This document shows positions 53,942 through 62,545 of a DNA stretch of 64,000 nt, one piece after another. Origin of the DNA: Eubacterium sp. CAG:180 (GTDB lineage Bacteria; Bacillota; Clostridia; Oscillospirales; Acutalibacteraceae); NCBI GenBank assembly GCA_000432435.1, contig HF993131.1:103460-167459 (forward strand). The letters run 5' to 3'. A program made the translations under genes and the position numbers. Under the pieces are notes generated by a model. That model made no database searches. It was not told the DNA's origin and saw only the letters and a list, made by a program, of their open reading frames with translations. Numbering within the stretch: position 1 is the first letter of the stretch; each line of letters begins with the position of its first letter.

Positions 53942-54394
53942 ATGGGCTATATCGAAGATTTACGCAAGCTGATAGGTCACAAAAGAATTGTTCTCAACGG
54001 CAGCCTTGTAATCATAGAAAACAAAGACGGAAAAATTTTGATGCAAAAAAGAACATACCCGAAGGGCAAGTGGGGGCTTCCCGGAGGTCTTATGGAATTG
54101 GGCGAGTCAACCGTTGAAACAGCTGTAAGAGAGGTTCGGGAGGAAACTAATCTTACCGTCGAAAATCTCAAGCTGCTCGGTGTGTATTCCGGCAAGGATC
54201 ATCTTTGCAAAGCGGAAAACGGCGACGAATGGTATGTTGTCGTGACCGCCTACACCACAAAGGATTTCAGCGGGACGCTTATGATAAACGACGGCGAATC
54301 GGAGGCTCTCGAGTGGTTCTATCCGGAAGAGATACCGAAAAACATCCCGTCTACTCACCGCCTTGTGATAGACGATTACAAAAACGGCTTATAA
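53942..54394 (+). CDS. Nudix hydrolase
   Basis: 150 residues. Complete Nudix box G-G-L-M-E-L-G-E-S-T-V-E-T-A-V-R-E-V-R-E-E-T-N-L (GX5EX7REUXEEXGU form, last position Leu rather than Gly-hydrophobic), which binds Mg2+ and hydrolyses nucleoside diphosphates linked to another moiety. Start at 53942 follows rqcP after 1 nt; an earlier in-frame codon lies inside rqcP. Substrate unknown. Confidence 0.88.
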   Translation: MGYIEDLRKLIGHKRIVLNGSLVIIENKDGKILMQKRTYPKGKWGLPGGLMELGESTVETAVREVREETNLTVENLKLLGVYSGKDHLCKAENGDEWYVVVTAYTTKDFSGTLMINDGESEALEWFYPEEIPKNIPSTHRLVIDDYKNGL

Positions 54395-54410
54395 AAACAG
54401 ACTTTTTAAA

Positions 54411-54447
54411 AATAAAAAAGGACTAAGCTTTTGCTTAGTCCTTTTTT
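54411..54447. terminator. Bidirectional terminator between nudix gene and tRNA
   Basis: Stem AAAGGACTAAGC / GCTTAGTCCTTT with TTTT loop and T-runs on both sides; serves the Nudix gene on plus and tRNA-Thr on minus. Confidence 0.88.
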
Positions 54448-54522
54448 GGAGCTGATAGGCAGACTCGAACTGCCGACCTCATCCTTACCAAGGATGTGCT
54501 CTACCACCTGAGCCATATCAGC
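54447..54522 (-). tRNA. tRNA-Thr (anticodon GGT)
   Basis: 76 nt, minus strand: acceptor GCTGATA/TATCAGC, anticodon stem CATCC / GGATG around TTGGTAA (anticodon GGT), T arm GGCAGTTCGAGTCTGCC, CCA encoded. Second threonine tRNA within 7.1 kb. Confidence 0.96.
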
Positions 54523-55010
54523 AAACCGCACTACTTGCGAATGCTTGAATATTATACACAAGGAACTACCCTTTTGTCAACACTTAATTTGAATAAGGAG
54601 AGGCTTTTACGTCAATAATTTTCAAAGAAGTGCGAAACAGGGCCGTTTTAAGTCTATTTTCCCCGAGCTCGGCACAAAAACAAAAAAATATACTTTTTTA
54701 AGCTTACGCATATCCGGATATTTTACAAAAACAACCGCAAATTTCAATTTCACATGCACAAAAAGTCGTCTGTTTCTTGTGCGAACTCACAAAAATGTAA
54801 CAATAATATCGTCACTTATACATATTGTATGTCTAAATACTACAAATTACCCGTAAAAAGAATATTAAACTTGCAAGAACTTCGCGAAAAGTGTATAATA
54901 TTGTCATATTATATTGAGGGATTTTGCGCTTTATTTATCATTTTTTTGGTGTAAATTACTCATTCAGTGTAAAAACAGTATGTATGTAAGGTAATTCAAG
55001 GAGGAACATT
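54523..55010. other. Intergenic region before the PHP gene
   Basis: About 490 nt, very AT-rich. It contains the promoter described at 54871-54899. I see no RNA gene or coding frame in the rest. Confidence 0.5.
54871..54899 (+). promoter_or_regulatory. Promoter for the PHP phosphoesterase gene
   Basis: TTGCAA, 17-nt spacer, TATAAT (54894-54899), giving a leader of about 105 nt to the TTG start at 55011. Close to consensus. Confidence 0.65.
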
Positions 55011-55898
55011 TTGGGCGGAGATTTACACTGCCACACCAAGCTGTCCGACGGCTCACTCGGAATAGAGGACTTGGTTCTTTTGGCAAAAAAGAAGGGAATC
55101 GAGACAATAGCCATAACAGACCATGACTGTCTCGCAGGTACAGTAAGAGGAAAAATAATCGGAGACAGATATGGGGTGAATGTCATTCCCGGGGTAGAGC
55201 TGTCATCAAGAGACGAAAAAACAGGAAAATACGTAGATATACTTTGCTATCTCAGCGACGCACCGGACAGGCTCCAGGGGCTTTGCCACAAAAACTCGCT
55301 TGCCCGTAAAAAAGCAGCTCATTTTATGATGCTCCAGATTACAAAGCGTTATCCGGTATCGGCCGAATTTATCATCAAATGCGCCACCGGGTCAACAAAT
55401 ATTTTTATTCCGCATATAATGCAGGCTCTTATGGAGAGCGGCTATACAAACACCATTTTCGGTGATCTTTATAACAAGCTGTTCAACAAAGAGTCCGACG
55501 GCAACATTTTGGTAACGCCGAAATACCCCGATATCGAGGAGGTTGTCGGTGCGATTCACGACGCGGGCGGTATAGCGGTTCTCGCTCACCCGTATCTATA
55601 CGATAACATCGACTCAATACCTCGTCTTATAGAATGCGGAATTGACGGAATTGAGGTTTGGCATCCGTCGGCAACCGAGGCACAGCGCGCCGAGCTTAAA
55701 AAGCTCGCTACCAAAAACAAGCTTTTAATGACAGGCGGAACAGATTTCTGCGGTCTTTACAACAGGTATCCGGTTTCCGTAGGCGACATTGATGTTCCCG
55801 ATGATGCCGTTACAAAGCTTCTCGGATACAAGGCCAAAATCAGAAGAATGCAGAAAAAGGCTCAAAAAGCCGCTGAGGAAGCCGCAAAGTCAAATTAA
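55011..55898 (+). CDS. PHP-domain phosphoesterase
   Basis: 295 residues. PHP metal motifs in order: G-D-L-H-C-H-T, T-D-H-D, E-L-S-S-R, a V-L-A-H-P histidine, and G-T-D-F near the end. Such proteins cleave 3'-5' bonds in nucleotides or RNA (RNase AM/TrpH-like, YciV group) or remove phosphate. The start codon is TTG, set by AAGGAGG six nt upstream. A K/A-rich basic tail ends the protein. The 190-residue unknown gene follows after 36 nt. Confidence 0.87.
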   Translation: MGGDLHCHTKLSDGSLGIEDLVLLAKKKGIETIAITDHDCLAGTVRGKIIGDRYGVNVIPGVELSSRDEKTGKYVDILCYLSDAPDRLQGLCHKNSLARKKAAHFMMLQITKRYPVSAEFIIKCATGSTNIFIPHIMQALMESGYTNTIFGDLYNKLFNKESDGNILVTPKYPDIEEVVGAIHDAGGIAVLAHPYLYDNIDSIPRLIECGIDGIEVWHPSATEAQRAELKKLATKNKLLMTGGTDFCGLYNRYPVSVGDIDVPDDAVTKLLGYKAKIRRMQKKAQKAAEEAAKSN

Positions 55899-55934
55899 CC
55901 TAAGAAAGGCAGCCTTTAAAAGGCAGGGTTTACT

Positions 55935-56507
55935 ATGGACGACAGCGATGTAAAAATTTTCAAAAAAGAAAAAAGAGATGACAAATTCGACGAGATCGGT
56001 CTTATCTCCAAAATGAACGAGGAGAGAGGCAACGGCAACATCGACAAATCAAAGCAGCTCGGCTCTTATCTTGCTTCGATTTTTCTTGACAAGGACGTCC
56101 TGCTTCAAAAGCTTCGTCCGATTATCGGCGATAAGGAGTACACAAAGGCCGAGAGTTTCCAGATAAAAATCCTTATGTTCTTTGCCGCCGAGTATCAGCT
56201 CAACTCGCTTTTGCCAAATAACATACTCCGGAACACGGCAATAAATGCCCTGTACGATGACATACACGACAAGGCAGAGGAATTCTACAAAGAGTTCTCC
56301 GACGGTGCCGAGTACAGCTTTTATTACCTCGCCGTCAGAAAAAACGACGACATATCGCAAAACATAGGTAAATGTTTCTCAATGCTATGCGGTAAGGGTA
56401 AGGAAAACGAGGAATACGCCTCCCTCGGCTCGGAGCTTTGGAGCGGCGTACTCGAAGAGGTAGAAGAAATAATACGCAGGTATGAATTTGTCGGTATGAA
56501 AAAATAA
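55935..56507 (+). CDS. Hypothetical helical protein
   Basis: 190 residues, mostly helical, no signal peptide or TM helix. It shows F-K-K-E-K-R-D-D-K-F-D-E-I-G near the start, then Y-L-A-S-I-F-L, F-F-A-A-E-Y-Q-L and F-Y-K-E-F. The protein is acidic overall. It follows the PHP gene closely and is closed by a terminator, so both are probably one unit. I do not recognise a family. Confidence 0.65.
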   Translation: MDDSDVKIFKKEKRDDKFDEIGLISKMNEERGNGNIDKSKQLGSYLASIFLDKDVLLQKLRPIIGDKEYTKAESFQIKILMFFAAEYQLNSLLPNNILRNTAINALYDDIHDKAEEFYKEFSDGAEYSFYYLAVRKNDDISQNIGKCFSMLCGKGKENEEYASLGSELWSGVLEEVEEIIRRYEFVGMKK

Positions 56508-56523
56508 ATTTAATATTGCGTTC

Positions 56524-56561
56524 GGGGACTGTAAAAACTTATGTTTTTGCAGTCCCCTTTT
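56524..56561 (+). terminator. Terminator after the hypothetical helical protein
   Basis: Stem GGGGACTGTAAAAAC / GTTTTTGCAGTCCCC with TTAT loop followed by TTTT. Confidence 0.88.
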
Positions 56562-56585
56562 GTGTTGCGAACATTAGAATATAAC

Positions 56586-56873
56586 GGAAACACCGCCCCG
56601 TTTTACCGAGGCGGTGTTTCCTATGCAATAAATTAAAATGAAAAGGGCAGGTTTGCCCCCTTGCCTCGGCGAAAAAAAGGGCAGAGCCGCCGAGACAGCT
56701 GCAAGGGGATGAGGAAAATGTACGGAAAAGCCGTTCGGAATATAAGCCCGAAGCTTTTCGTATGACAGAAACCGACGGCGTTTCTATCAATCGGTACGAA
56801 CCAAACGCCTGTCGATTAGCACGAGAGTTAAATGTAATACGGATTTAAAACAAATCCTTTTAAAAGCTCTCGT
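56586..56873. ncRNA. Highly structured non-coding segment, strand unknown
   Basis: About 290 nt with no credible protein that folds into consecutive hairpins: GGAAACACCGCC/GGCGGTGTTTCC (56586-56621), GGGCA/TGCCC (56645-56658), a two-part stem CCTTGC+CTCGGCG / CGCCGAG+GCAAGG (56659-56706), ACGGAAAAGC/GCTTTTCGT (56722-56761) enclosing TTCGG/CCGAA, AGAAAC/GTTTCT, AATCG/CGATT, and ACGAGAG/CTCTCGT (56821-56873) enclosing GGATTT/AAATCC. More G+C-rich than the flanking DNA. It matches none of the common riboswitches, RNase P, tmRNA or 6S motifs I could compare. It could be a new structured RNA or a repeat element. Confidence 0.35.
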
Positions 56874-56877
56874 ACAA

Positions 56878-56914
56878 ACAAAAAAGGCGCTGTGAACTAC
56901 ATCACAACGCCTTC
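56878..56914 (-). terminator. Terminator after the M28 peptidase gene
   Basis: Minus-strand hairpin AAGGCGTTGTGA / TCACAGCGCCTT followed by TTTTTTG, about 130 nt after the stop at 57048. Confidence 0.8.
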
Positions 56915-57047
56915 GCTGTTTATGCTTAGATTTTATACCGAAAATATTGTTTAGTCAAGATTAAATGCGACGCAAAGTCATATTTCGTAACATTTCACTT
57001 AACTAAAGCGTTTACGGTTCGCCTGTTTGTTGTATTTTACAACCGGA

Positions 57048-58289
57048 TTACTGTTTTGCCCCTTTATCAAACATCTCAAGAGCCTTAACGCTGACGGCAT
57101 AGCAGCCTGCAAGACCCTCGGCGTTCATATTGTCATATGTATCGCGGCGAGTATGATAGTAATCCTCAAGCTTATGATTAAGACCCGTAACGCCTGTTGC
57201 TCTGAAGCCCGCCTGTGCAAATGCGGCAGAGTCGGTAGCACCGCCGAGCGGAGGAACCCAGCCCTTTTTGCACGGAATATTCAATTCTTTTGCTGCTTCC
57301 ATAAAAAGGTCGGAGACGTCCTTATCGGCTTTAACGGTACCGTTAAGGTCGCGATAATTCGTCATAAGATATTTCGGGTCATGAATTGTATCATATGAGA
57401 AAATAAATGTGGGAACGTCGTCAAACTCTCCCTTGTGAGCCTCGCACCAAGCTTTTGCTCCGCGAAGGCCGGCTTCCTCTGAACCGGTAAGAATAACGCC
57501 TACCTCTGTGTTTTCAAGCTCGATGCCGTTATCCTTGAGAGCCTTGAGAATTGCAATACCCATATAGCAGCCCGAAAGGTTATCGTTGGCGCCGTCAACA
57601 ATGCGGTTTTTATTCCACATCCAATAAAGGCCTACAAGGAACGGAACAAAAAGAAGTCCCCAAAGAGCCATTTTGAAAAGATAAGAGGAAGTATCTATAA
57701 CACCGAAGGAAATACCGTTTTGGACCATATAAATAATGGATATTACCATATAATAAACTGCGCCAAGGGCGCAGATTACGGCATGACCCTCAAAGCCTAT
57801 GCCGCCGAGCGCATAGTTTACAGGCCACTCCCAAGCAGCGTCCGGATGTCCGTTAAAGAATATGCGGCGTTTTACTTCGCCGGTGCACTTTTTAACTGCG
57901 GTAACATTGTGACCGGTAAGCTCGGGGAAGAAACGGTCAACGCATTTTTTGTAAAGGCCAAACTGTAAAAATACTATTGCAAGACCTGCAACAATGAGAA
58001 TAAGTGAAATAATCGGTGCCACAAAGTAAAGCGCGATTGCCAAAAGAACGAAGGTAATCGTAAAGTATATCCAGCCGAAGAATGAGCCGGGGTTTTCTTT
58101 AAACGATTCAACGTCCGCACGTTCGCAGCCGCAATCCTCTTTAAGAACTTTTGCCATATACTCGCAAGCCTCTTTCTCTCCCTTAGTGCCGGGGCTGCGG
58201 GTATCCATATCCTTACAGATATGCGTGATTTCGTCAATCATGTACTTTGCTGCTTCGTCTTTTTTGTCAATAAGCGGTTTTAAATCCAT
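57048..58289 (-). CDS. M28-family membrane metallopeptidase
   Basis: 413 residues. Zinc aminopeptidase core: G-H-P-D-A-A (first His), a D-G-A-N-D-N-L-S-G bridging Asp, G-S-E-E-A-G catalytic Glu, and a late H (N-H-K-L-E). Four TM helices (about 100-140 and 185-245) are inserted in the core, an arrangement seen in clostridial membrane M28 peptidases. Start at 58289 has AAGGAGAG; the ATG 20 codons earlier does not. A Zn-dependent exo-peptidase role is likely; the substrate is unknown. Confidence 0.87.
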   Translation of the reverse strand: MDLKPLIDKKDEAAKYMIDEITHICKDMDTRSPGTKGEKEACEYMAKVLKEDCGCERADVESFKENPGSFFGWIYFTITFVLLAIALYFVAPIISLILIVAGLAIVFLQFGLYKKCVDRFFPELTGHNVTAVKKCTGEVKRRIFFNGHPDAAWEWPVNYALGGIGFEGHAVICALGAVYYMVISIIYMVQNGISFGVIDTSSYLFKMALWGLLFVPFLVGLYWMWNKNRIVDGANDNLSGCYMGIAILKALKDNGIELENTEVGVILTGSEEAGLRGAKAWCEAHKGEFDDVPTFIFSYDTIHDPKYLMTNYRDLNGTVKADKDVSDLFMEAAKELNIPCKKGWVPPLGGATDSAAFAQAGFRATGVTGLNHKLEDYYHTRRDTYDNMNAEGLAGCYAVSVKALEMFDKGAKQ

Positions 58290-58504
58290 ATGAACTCTCC
58301 TTCTCAAAAGTATATCTAATATTTTATTATAGAAACTGTGCAAAGTCAATAAAAATTACCTTTGAAACGATTTTTTATATTCACGTAGTACAATACAATG
58401 TTGTGAACTGTCAATTTATGCATTTTATGCCTCGACTTATGAGACAAAATGTTGTATGATAACAAAATAAAATATATTTTCAAAGCAAGTGAGATGAAAA
58501 ACGA

Positions 58505-59419
58505 ATGTCTTTTATAGCCGGTACCGGTAAAACAAACGTCGATATTCTTTATGCGAGTCTTAAAAGGCTGCCGCAGTTGGGCGAAGAGCTTTATTCAGAC
58601 GGTTTCAAGCTGTGTCTCGGCGGAGGAGTCCCCGGTACAATGGTGAATCTCGGCAGACTGAACATTCCAGTTAGAACCGCCACGTGGCTCGGTCTTGATA
58701 TGTTTTCGGATTTTGCGTCCAATGAGTACCGCGACAACTCCGTGGAAATCACAAACCTTTATGAAGGCGGTGTACTTCCGCTTAACATAACGTCAGCAAT
58801 GATAACTCCGGAGGACCGTACATTTGTAACCTACGGCCCCGACGCCGAAGAAAATGATGTTACCGCGGAAAAAATTTACCGAATGTCAACGGGTGCCAAA
58901 ATAGTTGAGGTTCAAAACGGATACTATGACGTATACAGAAAATTAAAAGACGAGGGCACGCTCCTGGTGCTGGATACGGGATATACCGACGATATGAGCC
59001 TTTCGCTCTACCGTGACCTTATAGAGCTTTGCGACTACTATGTCCCAAATCAAAAGGAGGCTATGAAAATAACCGAAACAGCATCGCCCGAGGACGCCAT
59101 TTCGGTGCTGTCAAGGTATTTTGAAAATCCCATGGTCAAGCTTGACAAAGACGGCTGTATGGGTATGGAGGGCGGCAAGGTCTTTACCGTTCCCGTAATA
59201 GACGAATATGTGCGCGTGGACTCTACAGGAGCAGGCGACGCATTTCTTGCCGGATTTATGTACGGACTTTTCAACGATTACCGGTTCAGGGACTGCATAC
59301 TGCTCGGGAATTTAACGGGCGGTAAATGCGTAACGGGCGTCGGCTGCCTCACCGAGTATCTCACGGAGGAAGAGCTACTTAAAAAATTCAACGAATACAA
59401 AGCCGAATTTTTTGAATAA
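58505..59419 (+). CDS. PfkB-family sugar kinase
   Basis: 304 residues. PfkB signatures: G-G-G-V-P-G-T near residue 40 and D-S-T-G-A-G-D-A-F at about 240, with catalytic Asp in G-A-G-D. An N-terminal N-V-D sugar-binding segment is present. Phosphorylates a sugar or nucleoside; the exact substrate is unknown. First of three plus-strand genes (pfkB, mrnC, yitT-like) with tight spacing. Confidence 0.87.
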   Translation: MSFIAGTGKTNVDILYASLKRLPQLGEELYSDGFKLCLGGGVPGTMVNLGRLNIPVRTATWLGLDMFSDFASNEYRDNSVEITNLYEGGVLPLNITSAMITPEDRTFVTYGPDAEENDVTAEKIYRMSTGAKIVEVQNGYYDVYRKLKDEGTLLVLDTGYTDDMSLSLYRDLIELCDYYVPNQKEAMKITETASPEDAISVLSRYFENPMVKLDKDGCMGMEGGKVFTVPVIDEYVRVDSTGAGDAFLAGFMYGLFNDYRFRDCILLGNLTGGKCVTGVGCLTEYLTEEELLKKFNEYKAEFFE

Positions 59420-59429
59420 GGAATAAATA

Positions 59430-59837
59430 ATGGAAAATAATATAAATAATTTAAGTCCCCTGACTCTTGCGTTTCTCGGCGACGCGGTTTACGGCTTGCT
59501 TGCAAGAAAACGCCTTGTGCTTGAAGCGAATCGCCCCGCCGATAAATTACATAAGCTTTCGGTTAAGACGGTTAACGCCGCTGCTCAGGCAAATGCGGCA
59601 AAGCTTATAATGCCGCATTTGACCGACGACGAGCTGTCGGTTTTAAAGCGCGGCAGAAACGCTCACACCAACCACACACCTAAAAACCAATCCAAGGGTG
59701 ATTATCACTATGCCACCGGACTTGAAAGCTTATTCGGATGGCTGTTTTTAAAGGGCGAAGAAAATCGTCTTGAAGAGCTGTTCCGTATGATATGCGAAGG
59801 CGGCGAAGAAAACGCGGACAGAGAAAATAACTTATAA
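59430..59837 (+). CDS. mrnC: Mini-ribonuclease III
   Basis: 135 residues, standard for Mini-III, an RNase III domain without dsRNA-binding domain that matures 23S rRNA in Firmicutes. L-A-F-L-G-D-A-V-Y is the metal site, then R-G-R-N-A-H and Y-H-Y-A-T-G-L-E-S-L-F-G-W-L with the second catalytic Glu. 10 nt after the sugar kinase stop. Confidence 0.93.
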   Translation: MENNINNLSPLTLAFLGDAVYGLLARKRLVLEANRPADKLHKLSVKTVNAAAQANAAKLIMPHLTDDELSVLKRGRNAHTNHTPKNQSKGDYHYATGLESLFGWLFLKGEENRLEELFRMICEGGEENADRENNL

Positions 59838-59874
59838 AATCGCAAGAGAATTTACAGTCAGCATATTTTATTTT

Positions 59875-60678
59875 TTGGGCGGAGGCATTTTGTATGCCGT
59901 ATCCGTAAACAGCTTTCTTGCGCCAAACGGCATAATAAACGGAGGCTTTACAGGGATAGCCACCATACTCAACAGGCTTTTTTCGTTGCCTATCGGCACA
60001 GCGGTATTCATTATGAACATACCGCTTTTCTTTTTGGCATACAAAAAGCTCGGCAAAGGCTTTATAGTCAAAACGGTTTTCGCAACATTTACAGTATCGT
60101 TTATAATAGATTACACCTCCGCTTTTTTGCCGGTATATTCGGGTGACCGACTTCTCTCATCCCTTTTCGGCGCGGTTACCGGAGGAGCAGGGCTCGCGCT
60201 TGTCTTTGCCCGCAACGCAACCACGGGCGGAGTTGATACGGCGGCAAAGCTTATAAAGCTGAAGCATCCGCACCTGTCTATGGGACGGATCATTTTATTT
60301 TTCGATATTTTGGTCGTCGGCTCGTCATTCTTCGTGTACAGAAGCGTCGAAAACCTGCTTTATTCAATAATCGTAATATATCTAAGTTCAAAAACCATTG
60401 ACTACCTGCTCTACGGTACAGGCGACGGCAAGTTGATATTCATAGTGACCGAGCACGGCAAAGAGATAAAGGAAAAAATAACAAAGGATTTTCGTCGCGG
60501 CGTCAGCGTATTAAACGCACGCGGAGGATACACGGATAAAGAAAAGAGCGTTTTAATAACCGCCGTAAAAATACAGGAGGCAGCATTTATTACGGCGGCA
60601 GTCAAGGAGACCGACCCAAAGGCTTTTTCCGTAATTACGGGCGCTGACGAAATAATCGGCGAGGGCTTCAGATATTAA
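59875..60678 (+). CDS. YitT family membrane protein (start uncertain)
   Basis: 267 residues from the TTG at 59875. DUF161-type membrane part: G-G-F-T-G, A-R-N-A-T-T-G-G-V-D-T-A-A-K-L, several TM helices, then a C-terminal DUF2179 domain. In frame the TTG is preceded by more protein-like codons (R-E-F-T-V-S-I-F-Y-F) that would complete the first TM helix, but no ATG, GTG or TTG occurs back to a stop inside mrnC, and no good ribosome binding site precedes the TTG. Either a rare start (ATA, ATC) or a sequencing gap is involved. Confidence 0.8.
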   Translation: MGGGILYAVSVNSFLAPNGIINGGFTGIATILNRLFSLPIGTAVFIMNIPLFFLAYKKLGKGFIVKTVFATFTVSFIIDYTSAFLPVYSGDRLLSSLFGAVTGGAGLALVFARNATTGGVDTAAKLIKLKHPHLSMGRIILFFDILVVGSSFFVYRSVENLLYSIIVIYLSSKTIDYLLYGTGDGKLIFIVTEHGKEIKEKITKDFRRGVSVLNARGGYTDKEKSVLITAVKIQEAAFITAAVKETDPKAFSVITGADEIIGEGFRY

Positions 60679-60705
60679 ATTTTCGGCTCCCGAAAACGCT
60701 GCCGC

Positions 60706-61497
60706 TCAATCCTTTAAAAGCCCGTTGAATTTTTCGGTAAACACCCTTGCCAGCGTAGCGTGCCCGTGCTTTGTGGGGTGAATATCAAGCTTTTCATCCG
60801 TGCCGTAAAAGTTTTCGGCATCCTCATTCATCTCCGGAGCAACATCAAAAACAAAAACCCTGTTTTTTGTTTTGCAAACATTTTTTATCGAGTCATTAAG
60901 TCTCGTAACATATCTGTTTGCCGTTTTCCCGACATTTATATATGAAAAATTGAGCGTTTGCTTTAGGAACGGGTTGTAAACCGTTTGCACTATGATATAG
61001 GCATCGGGATTCATATTTTTTATTTCATCGATTATGCGCGAAAGATTTTTTTCGTATTCATCGTATATATTTGTCACTTCCTCCGGGAAGAAGCCCTCGC
61101 CGTGCAGCAGGGCGTTTTTAAGTGCGTCTATCATAATGTCCTTGCGGTGAAAAAAATCATTCCCTCCTACGGATACAACAATCGCATCGGCATTTTTTAT
61201 ATCTGCCGCAGTCTTTTCGTCCGACAGACTTTTCAGCACCTCGCCGCTGTCATAACCGCTGACGGCATCATTATTCAATACCGCTCCGATATTATCGGAA
61301 AACAGCGTCAAATAATTATCCTCCTGTGAATCCAGTCCGTAGCCTGCGGCTATCGAATCTCCTATCGCGGTAACGACTCGCTCGCCGTACGGCGGAAATG
61401 ATGTGATTTTTCCGCTGACGCTTTCATTTCTTCCGCACGCCGAAAAAACAATAAGTACAAACAAAATCACAGCCGACATTTTAAACAGCTTTTTCAT
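60706..61497 (-). CDS. SGNH/GDSL-type lipoprotein hydrolase
   Basis: 263 residues. Lipoprotein signal peptide with lipobox V-F-S-A-C; the GDS block I-G-D-S-I-A-A-G-Y-G, the G-G-N-D block and D-I-H-P-x-x-x-G-H give the SGNH catalytic set (Ser, Gly, Asn, His). An esterase acting on acylated cell-wall or host glycans is likely; the substrate is unknown. Start at 61497 is five nt from GGGGTG; an ATG 21 codons earlier is less likely because the signal peptide should begin at K-K-L-F-K. Confidence 0.87.
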   Translation of the reverse strand: MKKLFKMSAVILFVLIVFSACGRNESVSGKITSFPPYGERVVTAIGDSIAAGYGLDSQEDNYLTLFSDNIGAVLNNDAVSGYDSGEVLKSLSDEKTAADIKNADAIVVSVGGNDFFHRKDIMIDALKNALLHGEGFFPEEVTNIYDEYEKNLSRIIDEIKNMNPDAYIIVQTVYNPFLKQTLNFSYINVGKTANRYVTRLNDSIKNVCKTKNRVFVFDVAPEMNEDAENFYGTDEKLDIHPTKHGHATLARVFTEKFNGLLKD

Positions 61498-61557
61498 ATG
61501 AGCACCCCGACACTTTTTATTGCATTCAGTATTTTGTGCCGACAAAGCCCCGATATG

Positions 61558-61597
61558 CAAAAATCCGATACGGTATACGCCGTATCGGATTTTTTAT
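61558..61597. terminator. Bidirectional terminator
   Basis: Perfect 13-bp stem AAATCCGATACGG / CCGTATCGGATTT with short loop; T-run on the plus side and on minus. Confidence 0.85.
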
Positions 61598-61610
61598 TTG
61601 CCTTTTTGGT

Positions 61611-62363
61611 TTAGCTTTTCACTTTTTCTTTGCTTTCGGCCTCATATGTATTAAAAAGGTCGTTTACATTGTGCTTACCTGTGTGGTGATACGGGCGAAG
61701 CTTTAAAATTATCCACCCCACAACGGCACCTACCGTATTACACACAGTATCCTCCATGGTATCAATAAGTGCATAGCGCATTGGATCTCTTGCGGCTATG
61801 ACATTCGGCAGGCCTATGCCGTGCTCTTCCGCCGCCTTTTCGGCAAGAGCAAGCGACCAATGCTGAGCGTCGCCTATCTGCGGAGCCACCTGGTCGAACA
61901 CAAACTCGAAAAGTTCCCATGCGGTACCGGCAAAAAACGATATACCGAACGCTCCGAAAATCACAATCGGCAAATCGACCTTAACCTTGTCGCGCTTTTG
62001 CATACATACCAGTATTTCGTATCCTACAAATGTGCAAAGGACTCCGCCTACGCTGTGCATTACAAGGTCATACGCAGGGAAGCTGTAATAAAAATCCATA
62101 TATGCGCCGCCGAACGACCCCATAAACAGCCCTGCCGCCAAAAAGTCCTGAATATACGACGGAACATAATGCATCCACCGTTTTTCCGGAAAAATCATAA
62201 ATATTTCCCACAGGAACATAAGCAGCAAATTGGCCGCCGTTTGCAAGCTCTGCTGAACGTCCTTTCTCACAAAAACCGAATCAATGAACGCCGCAACCAT
62301 AACGGCTCTGAGAACCCACCAATATATTATTTCCCATTTTTTCGCCTTGTTTTCACCGTGCAA
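61611..62363 (-). CDS. YjdF (DUF2238)-like membrane protein
   Basis: 250 residues, five to six TM helices. Conserved patches Y-D-L-V-M-H-S-V-G-G, A-W-E-L-F-E-F, and D-T-M-E-D-T-V-C-N-T-V-G-A are hallmarks of the YjdF family; the His/Asp/Glu pattern in membrane-facing loops suggests a metal or small-molecule site. The start is taken as TTG 62363, but the best GGAGGGG lies 36 nt upstream where the frame has no ATG, GTG or TTG, so the true start may be a rare codon. Function unknown. Confidence 0.8.
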   Translation of the reverse strand: MHGENKAKKWEIIYWWVLRAVMVAAFIDSVFVRKDVQQSLQTAANLLLMFLWEIFMIFPEKRWMHYVPSYIQDFLAAGLFMGSFGGAYMDFYYSFPAYDLVMHSVGGVLCTFVGYEILVCMQKRDKVKVDLPIVIFGAFGISFFAGTAWELFEFVFDQVAPQIGDAQHWSLALAEKAAEEHGIGLPNVIAARDPMRYALIDTMEDTVCNTVGAVVGWIILKLRPYHHTGKHNVNDLFNTYEAESKEKVKS

Positions 62364-62545
62364 TATACGATTTATATAAGCCTTCGTATTTACCCCTCCG
62401 ATTCTTTTTCAACACATTTTAAAATTGTGTCAAATCTTTTCTTATAGGATAACACATTCGAAAGGATTGTAAAGAGTAAAATTATTAAAAATAAATTAAA
62501 GTTTGATATTCCTTGCATTTTTAAGTTTTACAGCGGCAGTAGGCA

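Noticed and set aside
56539..56790. 83-codon minus-strand frame across the structured segment
   Set aside because: No ribosome binding site, unlikely composition, and it crosses strong hairpins including a terminator.
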